Part shown: positions 12,601 to 26,308 of the stretch, in pieces
How positions within the stretch are numbered: the first letter of the stretch is position 1
How the letters are laid out: every line of letters begins with the position of its first letter
Assembly (NCBI RefSeq): GCF_001640805.2
Contig: NC_066837.1
Location: forward strand, 26,784,789-26,848,788
Direction: 5' to 3'
DNA: 64,000 nt
Origin: Lates calcarifer
Lineage: Eukaryota; Chordata; Actinopteri; Centropomidae
Program-made: the position numbers and the translations under genes
Notes under the pieces: model-generated
Seen by the model: only the letters and a program-made list of their open reading frames with translations
Database searches by the model: none
What the model was told of the DNA's origin: nothing

Positions 12601-13848
12601 GAACAGAAAGAAAGAGAGAGGAGGTGTACAGAGGAAGCCATTCATCACAGCCAATACAAGCGTAGCCAGCTTCATGAAGACAGATAGTGGCCCTAGCTGT
12701 CAGCACAAGAGAAGCTTATCTCTATATTAAGCAGTCCCACCATTAGAAACACACTGGCCACATGTTAGGAGATTGATCTGGAGCATTTAGCGACTGGGTG
12801 AACACCCTAATTAGGCTGAGTTTGACACCACTTCTTGTTTTTCTTTCTCTCCTCTCTCCCAGTGGTGGGATGACCTTGTCGCTTCAGTCACAAGAAAAGA
12901 AATAGTCCTTTATCTTCTGCGGAAACTTTAGTTTCAAGAAAGGTTCACATCACCTCCTCCCACCTGCACTCAGTCAGTGTTTTCACTGTAAATTGCTCTG
13001 AATAAAAGCAGCAGCTGTATACCCAAAACATTTATACTGAGTGCTCGTGTCAGCAAAAATGAAACCCAGCAGCCTTGTCACAGTGGAAAAATGTTAGAAA
13101 GCTATTAGAAAGACCGTCCAGTAAGCCATGCTCTCTGACCCTGAGTGTCCTTGGTGTCATGTGACACTGTATTGATCCACATGGAGAAATTCCATTTTGG
13201 ATTTTCCTCCCTTTCACAGGGGGGTCAGAGGTCAGGGTCAGGTACACAATAGTGTCTCATGAGCTGGCAGGGATTCATCGTCTGCTGCAGATAATAGAAC
13301 TTGGTGAGACACTTAATTTCTCATCGGCTCAAGGAGATGCACTGTGGTGACCCTTTGTTCAGACCTCTCTGCAGAGGGAAAAATGACTTCCACCCCCTTT
13401 GGTTAAAGAGTATATTAAAACAAAAAGTCTTGGTTATTCTCTGTAAATGCCCCACATTACTTCCAGTCCAGTATGTGTACAGGGATCCAGGTTTTGAGTC
13501 TTATAGCTTTGCCGCACCAGCATTTAAAACACCAACATTTTGATGTGGATTTGCTCATTTCAGTGGAATCTCCCAAGATTGGCAGATTCACTTACAGGAG
13601 TGACCAGGAGTGACACATCAATTTTTGTAAACATTTACATGTGAATTAAAATCGTCTTTACACTTCTGACATTTGGGAGGGCTGCATGTTAACTCTGCTG
13701 TGAGCCTCCATGACCTGCAGTTCCCCTAACACCATTCTCTACATAGGTTTGCAGAAGTTTATGTCTATCTTCAGAAAAACATAATCCCAGTTTAGGTGGA
13801 TTGCAGACTAGCTTGGACACTACCATATTTCTGGCTGGCTAGCATGTT

Positions 13849-14475
13849 ATGAAATCACATGCAAGCTACAGTAGTGTGTCATCAAGCTGTGGGAGTAGTC
13901 CCTACTTCACCAAGCTTCTAGCACCAGCTATTTTGCAGCAATGCACAGATTCCTCTTTTTTTGTTTGGCCAGATCTTTCCTCTGGTTTTGACTATATTCT
14001 TAACCTTTTCGAGATATACCCTCATACCCTTGTGTACATGATCCCAACATTACCTAGGTTTCAGCCTGTGTGCTGGTGTGTCCTTGACCTCACCACATCT
14101 TCACAGTTTGCCATTTCTGTACCAACTGCGTTACCTCATTTCTTGAGGATGAATGCAGTATTACCATTTGGCTTTACGCTTTCAGATCCCCAGTATCTGA
14201 AGATAAAAGTACCAAACTGTTTCATACTGCCACAGCATTACTGGTGTCAGATTTCCATTTTTATTACAGTGTTTAGATCAGTATTTCATCGTTTGACGAC
14301 ATATTTTGTATTTTTGTGTTTCTGTCGGAGCACTCCATGTATCTCCAGCATTAAGGTTTCTCAAACCTATATAAGGGTTTATTCGGCTTCTAAACTAGGA
14401 TATGACGTTCAAATGCAAAATCCTGACAATAACCGGAACACCAGTGTGCACACAAATATAAAATTTGTGATGTAG
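13849..14475 (+). other. Longest ORF of the window (208 codons), probably not a gene
   Basis: An open frame from MKSHASYSS to IKFVM. It is rich in Phe, Ser, Leu and Cys and has no domain, repeat or signal that I recognise. A frame this long is uncommon but possible by chance in 64 kb on six frames. No promoter, polyadenylation or intron context supports it. Confidence 0.15.
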
Positions 14476-15212
14476 CTGTCAGAATGAAGGAAACATGTTG
14501 TTCTCACTTGGTAAATCTATTGGATATATGATGCTCAGTTAACTTTTAAATGTTCACCTTCCAGCCTCTTCTGTGTTCTTTAAGTTTGCTCTTATGGTAT
14601 AGAAGGATAGGATAGGATATTTTTTCTTAAAAATGTGTTTGACTAAATAAATGGGTGGCATTCTGTGAGAGTAGTAACACAATAACAGGAGATTATTGTC
14701 TAATGAGCTTTTTGTTATCTAATACAGCACTGCCTCTTCTCCATCTCCCTCCTACTCTCCTCTCATACCGGTTAAATACATCACCTCATCCTCACAGACT
14801 ATCAGCTGTCTCCTTCAGGATGTTCGAAGCAGAGCACAATGATTATTCACTTCCTGTCCCTCCCCTTCATCTTGCTCTTCACCTTGTACTTTGTTTCTTA
14901 TGTTCCTCAACTTTCTCTTCTTTTGTTTTCACCAACATTTTTTTCAGTCTTAACATTTCTTTCTGCCTGTTGATGTGATCACACACAGAGAAGCAAATCC
15001 ACACAAAGCTTCACATCACTTGGACCCATTAAGATCAGAGCGTTGACTTGCATATCCCATTTTAATATTTTATAACCTAAAAAGACTATTTGGTGGGCTT
15101 CAAGCCAAGGTTATATTTTGTGTGTTAGTTGCTGTGGAGAATACATCTTACTTTTAGAAACTCGCCTCAAGGTTTAGATTTTTATTTTTTTGTCCTTCTA
15201 GTGATCACGGTC

Positions 15213-15695
15213 TTAAAGGACCAGTGTGTAGAGCATCTAGTGGTGAGACCGCAGAGTGCAACCAAGTGAATACCCGTCCATGTCCAAGCATGTCAACGAG
15301 TCTGCGGTGGCCGTCACGTGACAAAATGGCGTCAACTACAGCAAAGACTAGTCTGTCAAGTGAAGAGGTTCATTTATATGACTGTATTTAGATATTGTAT
15401 TTCGTGTTTAGTCTGTAAAACTTGGCAATAGCTGATCTCCTTTCTTCTGTATCCAAGCTGCAACATCAATGGAAAGACGCGAAACGTGTTCGATTTGTCT
15501 TTTCTGGGCTATGGTAGAAATATGCCACCGCAAGATGGTGGATTCCATGGAAGAGGACCCACTCCCTATGTAGATATAAATGGCTAATTCTAAGCAAACA
15601 AAAACACAGCAATTATTAGTTTTAAGGTAGTATACACTAATGAAAACATACTTATGTATATTACATTTCAATTTTTCCAATAGATCCCTGTAAAC
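15213..15695 (+). mobile_element. Teleost MITE (TTAAAGGACCAGTGTGTAG type), right end lost
   Basis: The left end reads TTAAAGGACCAGTGTGTAG, followed by CATCTAGTGGTGAGACCGCA and, later, GGAAGAGGACCCACTCCC and ACTAATGAAAACATACTTAT. These blocks in this order match a very common percomorph non-autonomous element that I remember. The expected inverse of the left end is not present after CCAATAGATCCC; the match fades at about 15695, so the right terminus is missing or heavily mutated. Confidence 0.75.
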
Positions 15696-15699
15696 GTGC

Positions 15700-16097
15700 T
15701 AATGTTTTGGATACTGCAGCCGTGCACAGCAGTACGTCAGTAGGAGTGAGATAAAGAGAAAATGACAACAGAAAATGTTAATGAGTGACAGTGTTACTGA
15801 CAATGATGCCCCAGTGGACACAGCCCCAAATGAGAATGATAGGTACAGAGAGCCAGTAGAGATGGACACAGCTGATAAAAACTCTGATATTTGTCTCAGT
15901 AGAAAATACAAATACAAATCTGACTTAATGTTAGCTAGTTCATTCTTCTATTTTCTCTCTCTGTCGCATCCTTCTCTCTCTCCCTTGCGGCTCAACCGGT
16001 TATTTTGCCACCACTATGAAAGGTATATAGCAGAGACACTGCAGACATAAAGTTGGTGTCTTTGATAAGATTTTTTTCTCATATCGCCCAGCCCTAA
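15700..16097 (-). mobile_element. hAT-like fragment ending in GGGCTGGGCGATATG
   Basis: The inverse of 16078-16097 reads TTAGGGCTGGGCGATATGAG, a terminal sequence common on teleost hAT-type non-autonomous elements. The opposite end was not found, and the left boundary is only the edge of the neighbouring MITE. A 91-codon ORF at 15775-16050 has an acidic start but no family I can name. Confidence 0.45.
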
Positions 16098-16439
16098 ATT
16101 TACCCTGTTATTCATTTTTTGTTGGAGTAGAGAAGGATGTTTACCTGTTTATTGTTTTGTTTATCATGTAATATAAAGTGAAGGAAACATTCAGGAATGT
16201 AGCGATGTTGTCCATCTCCTGAGAAATATCAAACAAATGCACATTATGTGTGCATTAAGTGTTTTTTTTAATGCTGGTGCACTGCCTTTGTTATTATTGA
16301 TGTTCCATTTCTCCATCTGGTAATTCAGACTCCCAGTAGTTATATATAAATATATTATATATAAAATACCACCAAGTTTTTTCAACCAGATTTCTTATAA
16401 GGGCAACATAACAACCCTGCCAATGTGGGAAACCGAACA

Positions 16440-16780
16440 AGTTGATGTCAAGGATTTTCTGCGAATGCTTTTAGGCTACCTCGTCTTTTCCTTTTCCTGA
16501 CAAAACACAGTGCCAATCCAATAAAGCCATCTTGAGATTCTTGCTCAATGTCATTAAGGTTTAATGCAATATGAATGGAGCCTCTTGAGCAACCATTATT
16601 CCTTTCAACAGGGAGAGATGCTCTCTTACTCACTGCTCATACACCACAGCTACATCATAGCTACATTGAAAAAGGCCATTAGATTTGATGATATGGGAGC
16701 TATTTTTAGTGACAGATGGCTTCCTGAGTTTTCCAGGAATGAGGCAGAAAATACACTCCAATGTCCATTTCCCAGAGCTG
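16440..16780. promoter_or_regulatory. Candidate conserved non-coding block
   Basis: Unique-looking sequence with GCCAATCCAATAAAGCC, TCATTAAGGTTTAATGC and AAAAGGCCATTAGATTTG and no repeat features. It ends just before a CA microsatellite. Confidence 0.2.
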
Positions 16781-16859
16781 GTTGGACTGGGGGAAGGAGG
16801 AGGAGGAGAATGAGAGGATGGTAGGTGGATGTGTTTTCATCTTGAAGAATATGTATACA

Positions 16860-16862
<3 letters not shown>

Positions 16863-16893
<31 letters not shown>
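16863..16893 (+). repeat. (AC)n microsatellite
   Basis: About 15 uninterrupted AC units. Confidence 0.95.
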
Positions 16894-16895
<2 letters not shown>

Positions 16896-16961
16896 CTGGA
16901 AGAAGGTCATTTCCATGCATGCTCAGTGGGTTTTAATGCCCTGAGGGCCTGAGTCACAACT

Positions 16962-17015
16962 GCACACACACATACACACACACACACACACACATACACA
17001 TACAAACACACACAA
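16962..17015 (+). repeat. Interrupted (CA)n microsatellite
   Basis: CA units broken by TA and AA; 70 bp after the previous CA tract. Confidence 0.9.
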
Positions 17016-18408
17016 CCAATTCATTAATCACAGCAACGAGGGCTCACCTGACATCCACATGCTTACATCTCTCTTTCACGTTTACACATGTACACACACT
17101 CATACATTACTCACTAAGCAGACACAAGGGCACCACAATTAGAGGTGTTATTTGAACCCCCATTGAATAAGTAGTTAGTGTGGCCTTGCTGTGAGCTCTA
17201 CCACACACACTTAATATTACACTGATTGAGCATATGCAGAGGGGCTGTGTTTTTGTCCTGCAAGGTGTTAGAGGGAATCAGATTTTTTGTTATTTTGCTT
17301 GTGAGTCTAAAAAAATTAGTCATATGGCGAAAATTGTAATAGAGGGGTTGAAAAAGTGTTATATATGATTATCAACCATTTTATTTATATACTAATGTAG
17401 TCTAATACAACAGCCCTGTAATAAAGCCGGCAAACATTTTGTCAGTTACATAGGTGAGGGGAACAGAAAATCAGAAACACTTCTCAGTATAATGCAACCC
17501 AATCTAATACCATTATCTACAGCCTTAAGAAATGATGGTGTTCTATGTGTGGTGAGGTTTAAACTGTTCAAATTTAAGTAAATAAATAGCAATTGTTAAG
17601 AGTTAAGTATAGGGAAATATATAATTTAAACATGGTATTGTAAAATAATAGAACTATTAAAAATAAAGATTATGAAATGATATTTCATATTAATTGTATT
17701 CAGAGTAACAGGTTATTTAAGGTTGTAATTTTTTTTTTTCATTCCAGCAGTTTTTATTTCAAAATGTCTTCCTTCTGAAGTCTGTTTAATTTCACATTGC
17801 AGTTTCCTCTACTGGCTATAATTTCATCATAGCACCTTTCATCACAACATCTTCTGTAAATCAAGACAAGTAAGGTAGAGCCTGTTATGTGAGCTGAGAT
17901 TTAAAGTTTCTTGGAATGTTTCACATTTCACACCAGTATCCCACATTTAAAAATAAATAAAGTCTTATTTATTTACTCTTTGGCACTCAATAGTAAATGA
18001 CCATTAAGTTAAATCAACAAATCTCTGAAAAAGCTTTCAGAACAGGGACACAACATTACAGCCTTCATCAAGACAGGATTCTTGCAGGGCTGTTATATGT
18101 GATTGCACTCAATTGAACAGGTCTATCTAATAAACCTCTGGTGGTAATTTTTGTTGTGCTGAACTGGGCACGTGGCATGTATTTCTGTACACAGATAACA
18201 CTTTGCAGTGTTGATGCATGCTGCTTGGTTTCTGCTTACAGTAATTGTAGTTTTGTGAAGAAATTGACGCCTTTATTGATTTTATATTTCAGTCCATTAA
18301 GCAGAAACATGGAACTGTATAACTCATTTTCATCTTTGGGTAAGAGGATGAAAATACAGAAAATGTGCTGTTGGACTGTAATCAGGCCACTGATTTATTT
18401 TAGTAAAA

Positions 18409-18424
18409 ATATATATATATATAT
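18409..18424 (+). repeat. (AT)8 microsatellite
   Basis: Eight AT units. Confidence 0.85.
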
Positions 18425-19215
18425 TTATATAGAACATAAATACAGGTAAATAAGCACACAAAAAAAGTAACTTATTGGCTCTTGTCCAGCTCTTTTTTCC
18501 TTAGCTCATGATGCATGCTGAGCTATTGACACTGAGTCGGACCACTAATGAGGAGACGGGGGAACCACACTGATGCACATGCATGATAAAAAATATGAAA
18601 AAAAAAAGAACAAATACACACAAATGGGCACAGATACACACATTTGGATACACACTTACACAGAGAGGTAATGTGTCACATGCAGCTCAGGTGTAGATAT
18701 AGAGCCATTGATCCAGTTATAAATATGTCTTGTGAAACCCCTCAGCACCCCTGCTGAGTTATAAGAAACTAATGTGGTCGATACAGACTTGGAAATGAGG
18801 AGAGAGAGAGATGCTCTGTTGTGTGTTGTCGATCTCTTGTCTCTGCAGTCTTGTTTATGTAGTCTATGTGCAAGTATTAATACCTGTATGTGGGTCATAC
18901 ACCCTACCCCTCTCCAGATGACCTCTGGATTGAGAAAATACTTCCTTTATTGGAGCACAGACATGACCGACATCCTGTGTCAAATAACATGAATATGTTT
19001 GTGGTGGATCTGCAGTGTACAGAATTACCAGTTATTTCTGAACTGAAGTGGATAGATTACATCCCATCTGAGCAGGGCTCTGTTTGTGTGTGTCATTCTT
19101 CACATTACCCCTACTGCTCCACATTCTAAAATTAACCAAGGAACCCCAAACCCACCTTTTTTTGGAATCTCCTCACTTACATTCACAGGGGTTGTGAGAT
19201 GTTTCTTTTCCCCGT

Positions 19216-19500
19216 ATCTAGGGCTTGAACTAATGATTATTTTCTATCTATTAATTTGCTAATTTAAAAAAATTGAGACTTTAAAAGACCAAAAAATGGT
19301 TATCACTATTTTTCAAAGCCTAAGATGACATTTCAAATAGCTTTTTCTTTGACCCACCATCAGTCAAATACCCAAAGATTTTCAGGTTACGCTGATGAAA
19401 AACAGGAAAGCACTGCACTCACTGTTATTGCTAGCTGATTCTTTCAATGACTGATTTTGTGACGACAAATGATTTGAGCTTTTGGACTTAGGAACTAAAG
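19216..19500 (+). mobile_element. Diverged repeat fragment (TAGGGCTTGAACTAATGATTA type)
   Basis: This begins like the common teleost element that starts TAGGGCTGCAACTAACGATTA, followed by an ATTAATTTG-rich stretch, then CAAAGCCTAAGATGACAT and an AAAGATTTTCAGGTTAC block in the expected order. It is heavily diverged and the right boundary is approximate. Confidence 0.55.
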
Positions 19501-21454
19501 AAAAGAATGGGGAAGTACAGTGAAACAAAATGATAAAACATGGCATGCCATGAAATGTTCAGTTCGGTAGTGGTGTTTAGTTTTGTTTATCTGCTTTCAT
19601 TGACTTGAGCCTCCAATTGGTCACATTATGCAATTTCAGTGTTAGTACTCCACAGATTTAGCATAGCACTCCTGTGCAGCAGAATTGGAGATACTGGCTT
19701 TCATTCCACCCATTCTTCTTCCTTGTCAAACTCTGGTGCCTACATTACCCACAGTGCAGCTCGGGGCAGTGACTGTTCAGTCAGAGGGTCTGGTGTATTT
19801 TGCCAGTGGCGTCTAATGTAATCTGAAGCCTCTAGCTTCCAGCAGATATGAGGAGTAGCTACAGAGGTCTTGTAAACTTGCTTGTTTCCAACCTCACAAC
19901 CCCAGAATTTTTTTTATTTTCAAACTTGTAGTCTTTAGCTCCGACTGACGCCGACTCAAGTGACATCACTTGGAGCAGTTTATCAGACTTCTTGCACCTC
20001 CCTCTGCAGCCATAAAAGGCTTGCATCAACTGTTATCAAAGAAACTAATACATATGTGGCCCTTAACATTTGAATTTTCTTTTATGTACTAAGAAGTTAG
20101 TAGAAGTTAGAGGAAACATGTATAGAACTTTCATTTGAAAAGGCAGTTGTTGACTGATTGTTGTTTCGTTACTTTTGGTTGTTAAAGAGGCATTAAGCAG
20201 GATTCTTCAGCTTCCCACAGCACAAATGACGATAATATGTCTGTGTGGGTTTGTTTGGGTTCCTGATCAATACTAAATAACTCACTACTCTACCTGCTGC
20301 AGTCATTTCTAGTAGATGAGCTGTGAGGAAGCATCCAGCATCACAAGACAAATGATTTCTGAGTCATGAAAACAAATGACTAACATTTATTATTTCTGTG
20401 TTTTGCATTGTTACATTCTACCTATTCACTAGACTTCTTTTAACTGAATCACTACTCTAGCTCCTAAGCTTACTTATCTCTGTGAGGAAGATGTGACTTT
20501 ATTATACACATCAGCTACAGCAAGCTGCAGGATGAGCTCTTTGATATCAAGACTCCAGGTGATAATGAAAAGATTTTAATAAAACTTAAATTTGACTTTG
20601 AGTAGATTCCCTGACTAAGAGTACATAGACACACACAGTCACGACATCACACAGAGTCAGAGACAGCAGCGGTCCCTGAGCTCTGTCTCCAGGGTAATGG
20701 TTTGTGGCACTCTTGCCCGCTCCAATCCCTCCTCAATCACCAACTGGTGTAACTCTCCCTGCAGGTGGCTGGAAATGAGGGCAGCAGTTGATTAGAGCAG
20801 TGGAGAGTGCTGTAATAGGTACCTGGCTGCTTGGGATAATGGCTGCTTGAATGTATCTGTTGAACCACAGGTTACTGTGACTTACTGATGCTTTCAGTGT
20901 ATCCACATGCACATGGCCTTGTTTACAAAGCTTCACAAGTTTAACAGTCTGAATATTCACTAATGTATTACAGTCATTAGATTTTGGATTTTAAGATCAC
21001 CCTGTCCTCACGTCTTGTTTAGGGACGCTTGTCACCATGGAGGGAATTGAGTCTGTGACTTTCTTGTTATATAGTTATGTCGTGTTAAATATTTTTAAAT
21101 AGTCGCTGGACCATTAAGACAGTTTATGCATTATGCACAGACAATTTGCTGACTGTACTTCCACCTTATGTTGTTGCCATCTTATTCGGATAGTGAGGCT
21201 ATTTACTAGTGATGCTGCTTTACCCCAACATATTGGGTTCAAAAAACAAATGGTTTGAAGTGCTGAGACTCAGCTTTAAGTGTGTTTACATTCACATCAG
21301 ATAAACCATGAACTGTAGCCTTTTAACATTATTAATATTCATTTACTTAAATAAAGTCCTCATATTGAATACTTAGAATGGTTCAGTGAAATTGGTCTTT
21401 AAATTGCTACTGTTGTCTACAAGAATCCAAAATGTATTATAATATAAAAGAGAG

Positions 21455-21595
21455 AAGCAGCAAATCACCACATTTGAGAAAATGAAAGATGAAACTAAAC
21501 TAAGAAGAAACTAAAATGATTAATCAGTTGTCAAAATAATTGCTGATTCATTTCCTCTAGTCAATTCATCATCTAATTGTTGACTATCTTAAATG
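21455..21595 (+). mobile_element. 3' fragment of the same repeat family as 19216-19500
   Basis: CACATTTGAGAAAATGAAAG, then AAAATGATTAATCAGTTGTC, AAAATAATTGCTGATTCATT and TCAATTCATCATCTAATTG follow the order of the 3' half of that element. Only this half is present. Confidence 0.5.
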
Positions 21596-22171
21596 TACTT
21601 ACCACAGACATTAGCACACACTTAGTGTCTTAGCAGTGATCTTCTGTCCAATTTTACTTTATTTCCCACTTGTTTGCCTGTAGTCTGGTCATCAGCAGGT
21701 GAAACACTTGTTCAATAAAACTGAGATCAAGTGACTGTCTGGACCAGTCAAGAGCATTCCACTATTTTAGGATCATTGTCGAGCTACATTATGATTCAGA
21801 AAGGCACAAATCTTGTAATGTTCACCAAAGTGACAAGAGGAGCCACACTTAAAACTGAAATTTAGAGCTTTAACCTATATTCATTGTTATACTGTTAACT
21901 TGTGCAAGAGCAGAGCAAAACGGTAGAAAAGGCATCACTGTGGGAATACACATACACTGCACTCTATTCCATTTATTCTTAATGGCTTGCTCAGTGCTTT
22001 TCAGGTTTCAGTTTTCATCACCTCCTGCCCCCACATAAGGTAAAATTACTAAATTAAAAATATGCGCACACACACACAAAGACTTCTAAGAGCAGCTTGG
22101 AATTCAGCTTTTAATTGGACTGGTGCTTTAGAGATCTCTGTGCCCCTTCTCTATCAAACACATGTAACTAC

Positions 22172-22192
22172 ATACACACACACACACACAAA
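22172..22192 (+). repeat. Short (CA)n microsatellite
   Basis: About nine CA units with one TA at the start. Confidence 0.85.
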
Positions 22193-23889
22193 CATACATA
22201 ACATTGATATTCACCTAGGGTTTTATATAATACACCCTATTAAAGCCTCCTGAATCTGACATATATGTACAGATATGTATGCTCAGTGTGAACATGCATG
22301 TGTTCCCCTTGTTATCAGTTTTGGTACATTGGAACCATATTAAGAGTTTTGAATTTAAAGAAGAAAAGAAAAATCTGGCTATAGGAGCCTTAAGAAGAAT
22401 ATGGATGATTACCTGCTACTCACCTTTGGAAGTGTTGATTGTGTGACATAATTCTGCTATGTTCCTCCTGCTCAGGCAGGCTAGAGTAGGACATTGTCTG
22501 TCAGTGTGTGTGTCTGTGGTTGAATAAGTTTGGTTGATAATGACCATGTGGTATCTGTAATGACTGAAATGAAAGCTGGGTGAGTTTTTTTTCATTGTCT
22601 CTTCCTTGCTTTCTAATAAACACATCAAAAAAAGGAATCAGAACTTAATCTCCAGTGCAGTGAATATTAAGAATGCTGTAAGTTCTGTGGTCACACATGA
22701 CTCTGACATTGAATATTTCCAAAGCATCTACAAGTTAAGGTGTATGTGGGGAAGAAAAAAATGATAAGGGTATGATTAGATGTGTAAAAGTTGTCAGTAG
22801 GGGAAGGGGAAGTTAAAGTGTGCTAAGTAGTAAAAGGTTTCAGGAAGTGAGGTTATGGTCAGAAGAGAGGAAGCATTGATTTCCCAGCTCATGTTCCATA
22901 GAGACTTAGTGCCTGAACACTAAAGATGATGACCAAGGCAGGATGTGTTTCAATAATAATTTTCCAAAAGTCACATTAAATAATTTGTTCACTTGTATTT
23001 GAAGAGATTTGTGTATGAGATCTGTTTTCTCTTTTACAAACACTTAGTGCATTTGGACCTTCTGCCAGTTACATAACCCATGTCACTTAGTCAGCTGCAC
23101 CAGCAGTGTTCTGACTCCTGCTGCTTTCTTTTGGCATCAGATTCCTCTTAAACATGAGAAAAGATGAAGGTGAAATGATGAGTGTTGCTGTGCCATCAGT
23201 TATTTACCGTTTTGGAACACATAATTCCTTTACAAAGTTATAAGTAACAGGGTGTCAGTCTGTTCCCCTCCTTGAAAACACGCTGAACTTTGGGTGCTTA
23301 TTTCTCATCTTAAAATGTCTATATGGAGTTTTTGACTACAGCTTTTCAAAAGTGCAGTCGTCCACACCTTTGAAGCTGTAGTTTTGAGACTGAGAAATGG
23401 CTGCGTGGGTAATGTAGTCTCAACAGGAGGTGTGTACTGGCAGGATGGGAGGGTGATGTGTCATCTCTCCCTCTGCTCCATCCGACCTGCTGTGAACTGA
23501 GTCAGCCCGGACACACTGGCCCCAGCAGGACTGCTGTCACTGGGGAAATGACTACCGCCACACAGGCCTGCTCAACCGAGTGCTCACTGTTATTTATCAT
23601 ACTGGCTGTACTTTCTCAGCTTTACTGCTGGAATCTGTAGTGTTTTGAGTTTTACTTTTCGTACCTTTCCATAAGAAATTGCCAACCCATAAATGTAGCA
23701 AGGAACATCGCCATCTCTGACAGTCCTTGCTGATTAAACCCTTTATTTTGATAGACTTTCATGATCACATTTTTGCTTATAAAAGAGGTGATATTAGGAC
23801 TTGAATATGCTGTAAGTACAATATTCAGGGCAAAACAAAAGGAGATCATCAATATCATTGGAGGTAAATGGGTCCCAAAGGGGCACATC

Positions 23890-24222
23890 CATTTGTACAT
23901 TAATTTTCCACCGCTTATCCAGGTCTGGGTCATGGTAGCAGCTGCAGCCAGGCCCATACATTTGTTACCCTAACTATATCCTTCAGCTCTTCTTGGGTGA
24001 TCCTGGGGTCTTGCCATGGCAGATTGCAAATGTAATCCATCTAGGGTGTTCTGCATCTACCCTACCCTCCCAGTTGGATGCTCCCAGAATACCCCCGCAG
24101 GAAGGCATCCAGGAGGCATTTCTGTCAGATGCCTGAGCCACCTCAGCTCGCCCCTTGACATGACAAACTTCTCCTGGATAGATAGATATCTCCTGAGCTC
24201 CTCATCCCACTTAAAAGGATGA
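23890..24222 (+). repeat. Diverged interspersed repeat, possibly retroelement-derived
   Basis: TTCCACCGCTTATCCAGGTC, CAGCTCTTCTTGGGTGATCC, AGGCATCCAGGAGGCATTTC and CCTGAGCCACCTCAGCTCG appear in this order, matching a widespread fish repeat that I remember as retroelement-associated. No intact ORF is present. Boundaries are approximate and the class is uncertain. Confidence 0.6.
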
Positions 24223-26308
24223 GCCTATCCATCTTACAAAAGAAATTTTATATTGGAAATCTGTGTCTGCAATCTCATTCTTTCAGTCATTGTCCAAAGT
24301 TCATGATAGTAGGTGATGACTGGAAAGTAGATTTCCCTGTTAATCCTAAGTATAAAAAACGTGCAGACTGGATGGACAAACTCCAATGACCCCTTCAGAA
24401 TCCCTGCAATCATAAACAGCTGGGTAACTGTTACTGTGCAAAACCCAACTAGTCTTCCCCTGAATGTTCACCAGTCTCCTGGAGCATGTGATAATAACAT
24501 GCGGCAAAGCTGTCTGTCTGCCCACTTGTCATTATCACCACCTGTAGTGTGCTGCTCTTTCCCTTGACTTAGACTGTGACTCACAGTGTCATCCTTGACG
24601 TCATGTTATTGACTTTTATACTCTGCGTGTGTGTGTGTAGAGTGAGACCTGTTCATGTAACTCATAATGGCCTTTTCAAAATCTCATTCTGTCTGACACC
24701 GTTGTTGAATCACTGTAAGTGTGTGTTCCTGTGTTCTTCACTGCCTGCGTTGGGACTGTTTAGTATTGACAGTGTACAGGTGAGGCTCTGGCTGAGCTCT
24801 GTTATAGGTTGTGTGGTATGTTTAGTATGTAGTGTCACAGTAGCCTTGTGAGGATCAATGAGTGATTTGTGGGTGTTAAAACTAGGCATAAAGCTGTGAG
24901 AGTTAAAGGTGTCTTATGTAAGATTTCTACACTCAAGGTCATTCATAAGTTAAGGTATCGCTCTTCTCAGTGACACAGTGAGGGTGTCATTAACACAAGT
25001 ATGTCTTATATTGTTTAAGTACTTTGGAAAAGTTATGTCTCCTGCACTGTCCTGTAGATTTTTGTAAAATATCCATGGAGAGAAGAGTCAAGGTACCTCA
25101 TCACATTGATTCAAAAATACTGTATATCCACTATTGTCATACAGCAGTCTTCAGTGACTTGCAGCATTACCTGTAATGGCTTCATACAACCAGTGATTGA
25201 AGGGATAAATGCCATTATATGACTAGGTGTCTGGCAGTTTACTGATATAAAAATGTGTCCTGTTTGTCTCCTAATCATGGTAGTCATTTCCCCCATTAGG
25301 TCTGGAACTCCTTCACTCTGATTCTAAGACTTTCCTTGTTATTTACTGACAGTTGAAGTCCAGTTACAATCTTCACTACTGCTTATTTCTGCTCTTCGTG
25401 ACTACCACAGAAGATAAGTAAATCCTTCAACTGCAGCAAAGCTCAGCATGATTTACTTCAGTCACCAGAATAAATTCACAGTAGTTTTTTCCCCATATAG
25501 GTAAAGTAGTGCTGAATTTGAAGGATCAGTGACTATAATGTCCAGTGACTCAGTTGCCTGTTAGTCCGTGTGACTGCATTTCAACTCTTTTTCTACCTGT
25601 AACACATCTGTGTGAACTACAGATGTAAAAATAAAGGCTAAGTGTCTTTTTTGGGGGTATGGACCAAGAGAGCCAAACTACATGTGAACACAGCGTTTGT
25701 TTCATTTTCACTGTCCATGGCTTAGGGTTTATGTTTGGTAGAGTTTTATCAAATCCAAATCCAGTAAAGAATCTGGTTATGGAATCCAAATCCTTTTATA
25801 TCCCTCATCAAATCTAATTAGGTTTAGTTTTTAACAATGGACAGTAGCTAAAGTTCTAAATAACCAAATCTCAGATATTCAGTTTAGGTTTCTAATCCCA
25901 TTTTGTTAACAGAGAAGGCAGAAACTCCACTGTTTAAAGTGGTAACCTTTAGCTGCAACATGAAAATTAGATGAGCTGAAGGGGATATGAAATGTTGACT
26001 GAATACGTATCTGACACATGGAAGTAATGGGCGTAGATTACTTTAAAGCCTTATTTTTTGTCAAGTACCTGCTTCAAATACTAAACACGTGAAAGTCAGA
26101 CTGGAATATTTTCCTGGAACGGACGTGATGTGATCAACTAATTGCTGCTGTAGAGAAGAGTCATTGCTCAGCTGGTCTTGTTGGACTACAGAAACACAAT
26201 TTCACCTGTGGAGTGGTGTTACAGAGTGATGTCCGTTTTTCTTCATGTGCAATACCTGGCTAGAGAACACATTAATCATTTATCAATCACAAAATGAACA
26301 TCAGTTAA

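Noticed and set aside
23458..23640. 60-codon ORF in a CpG-containing stretch
   Set aside because: Considered as an upstream rptor exon, but the sequence does not match Raptor or any family known to me.
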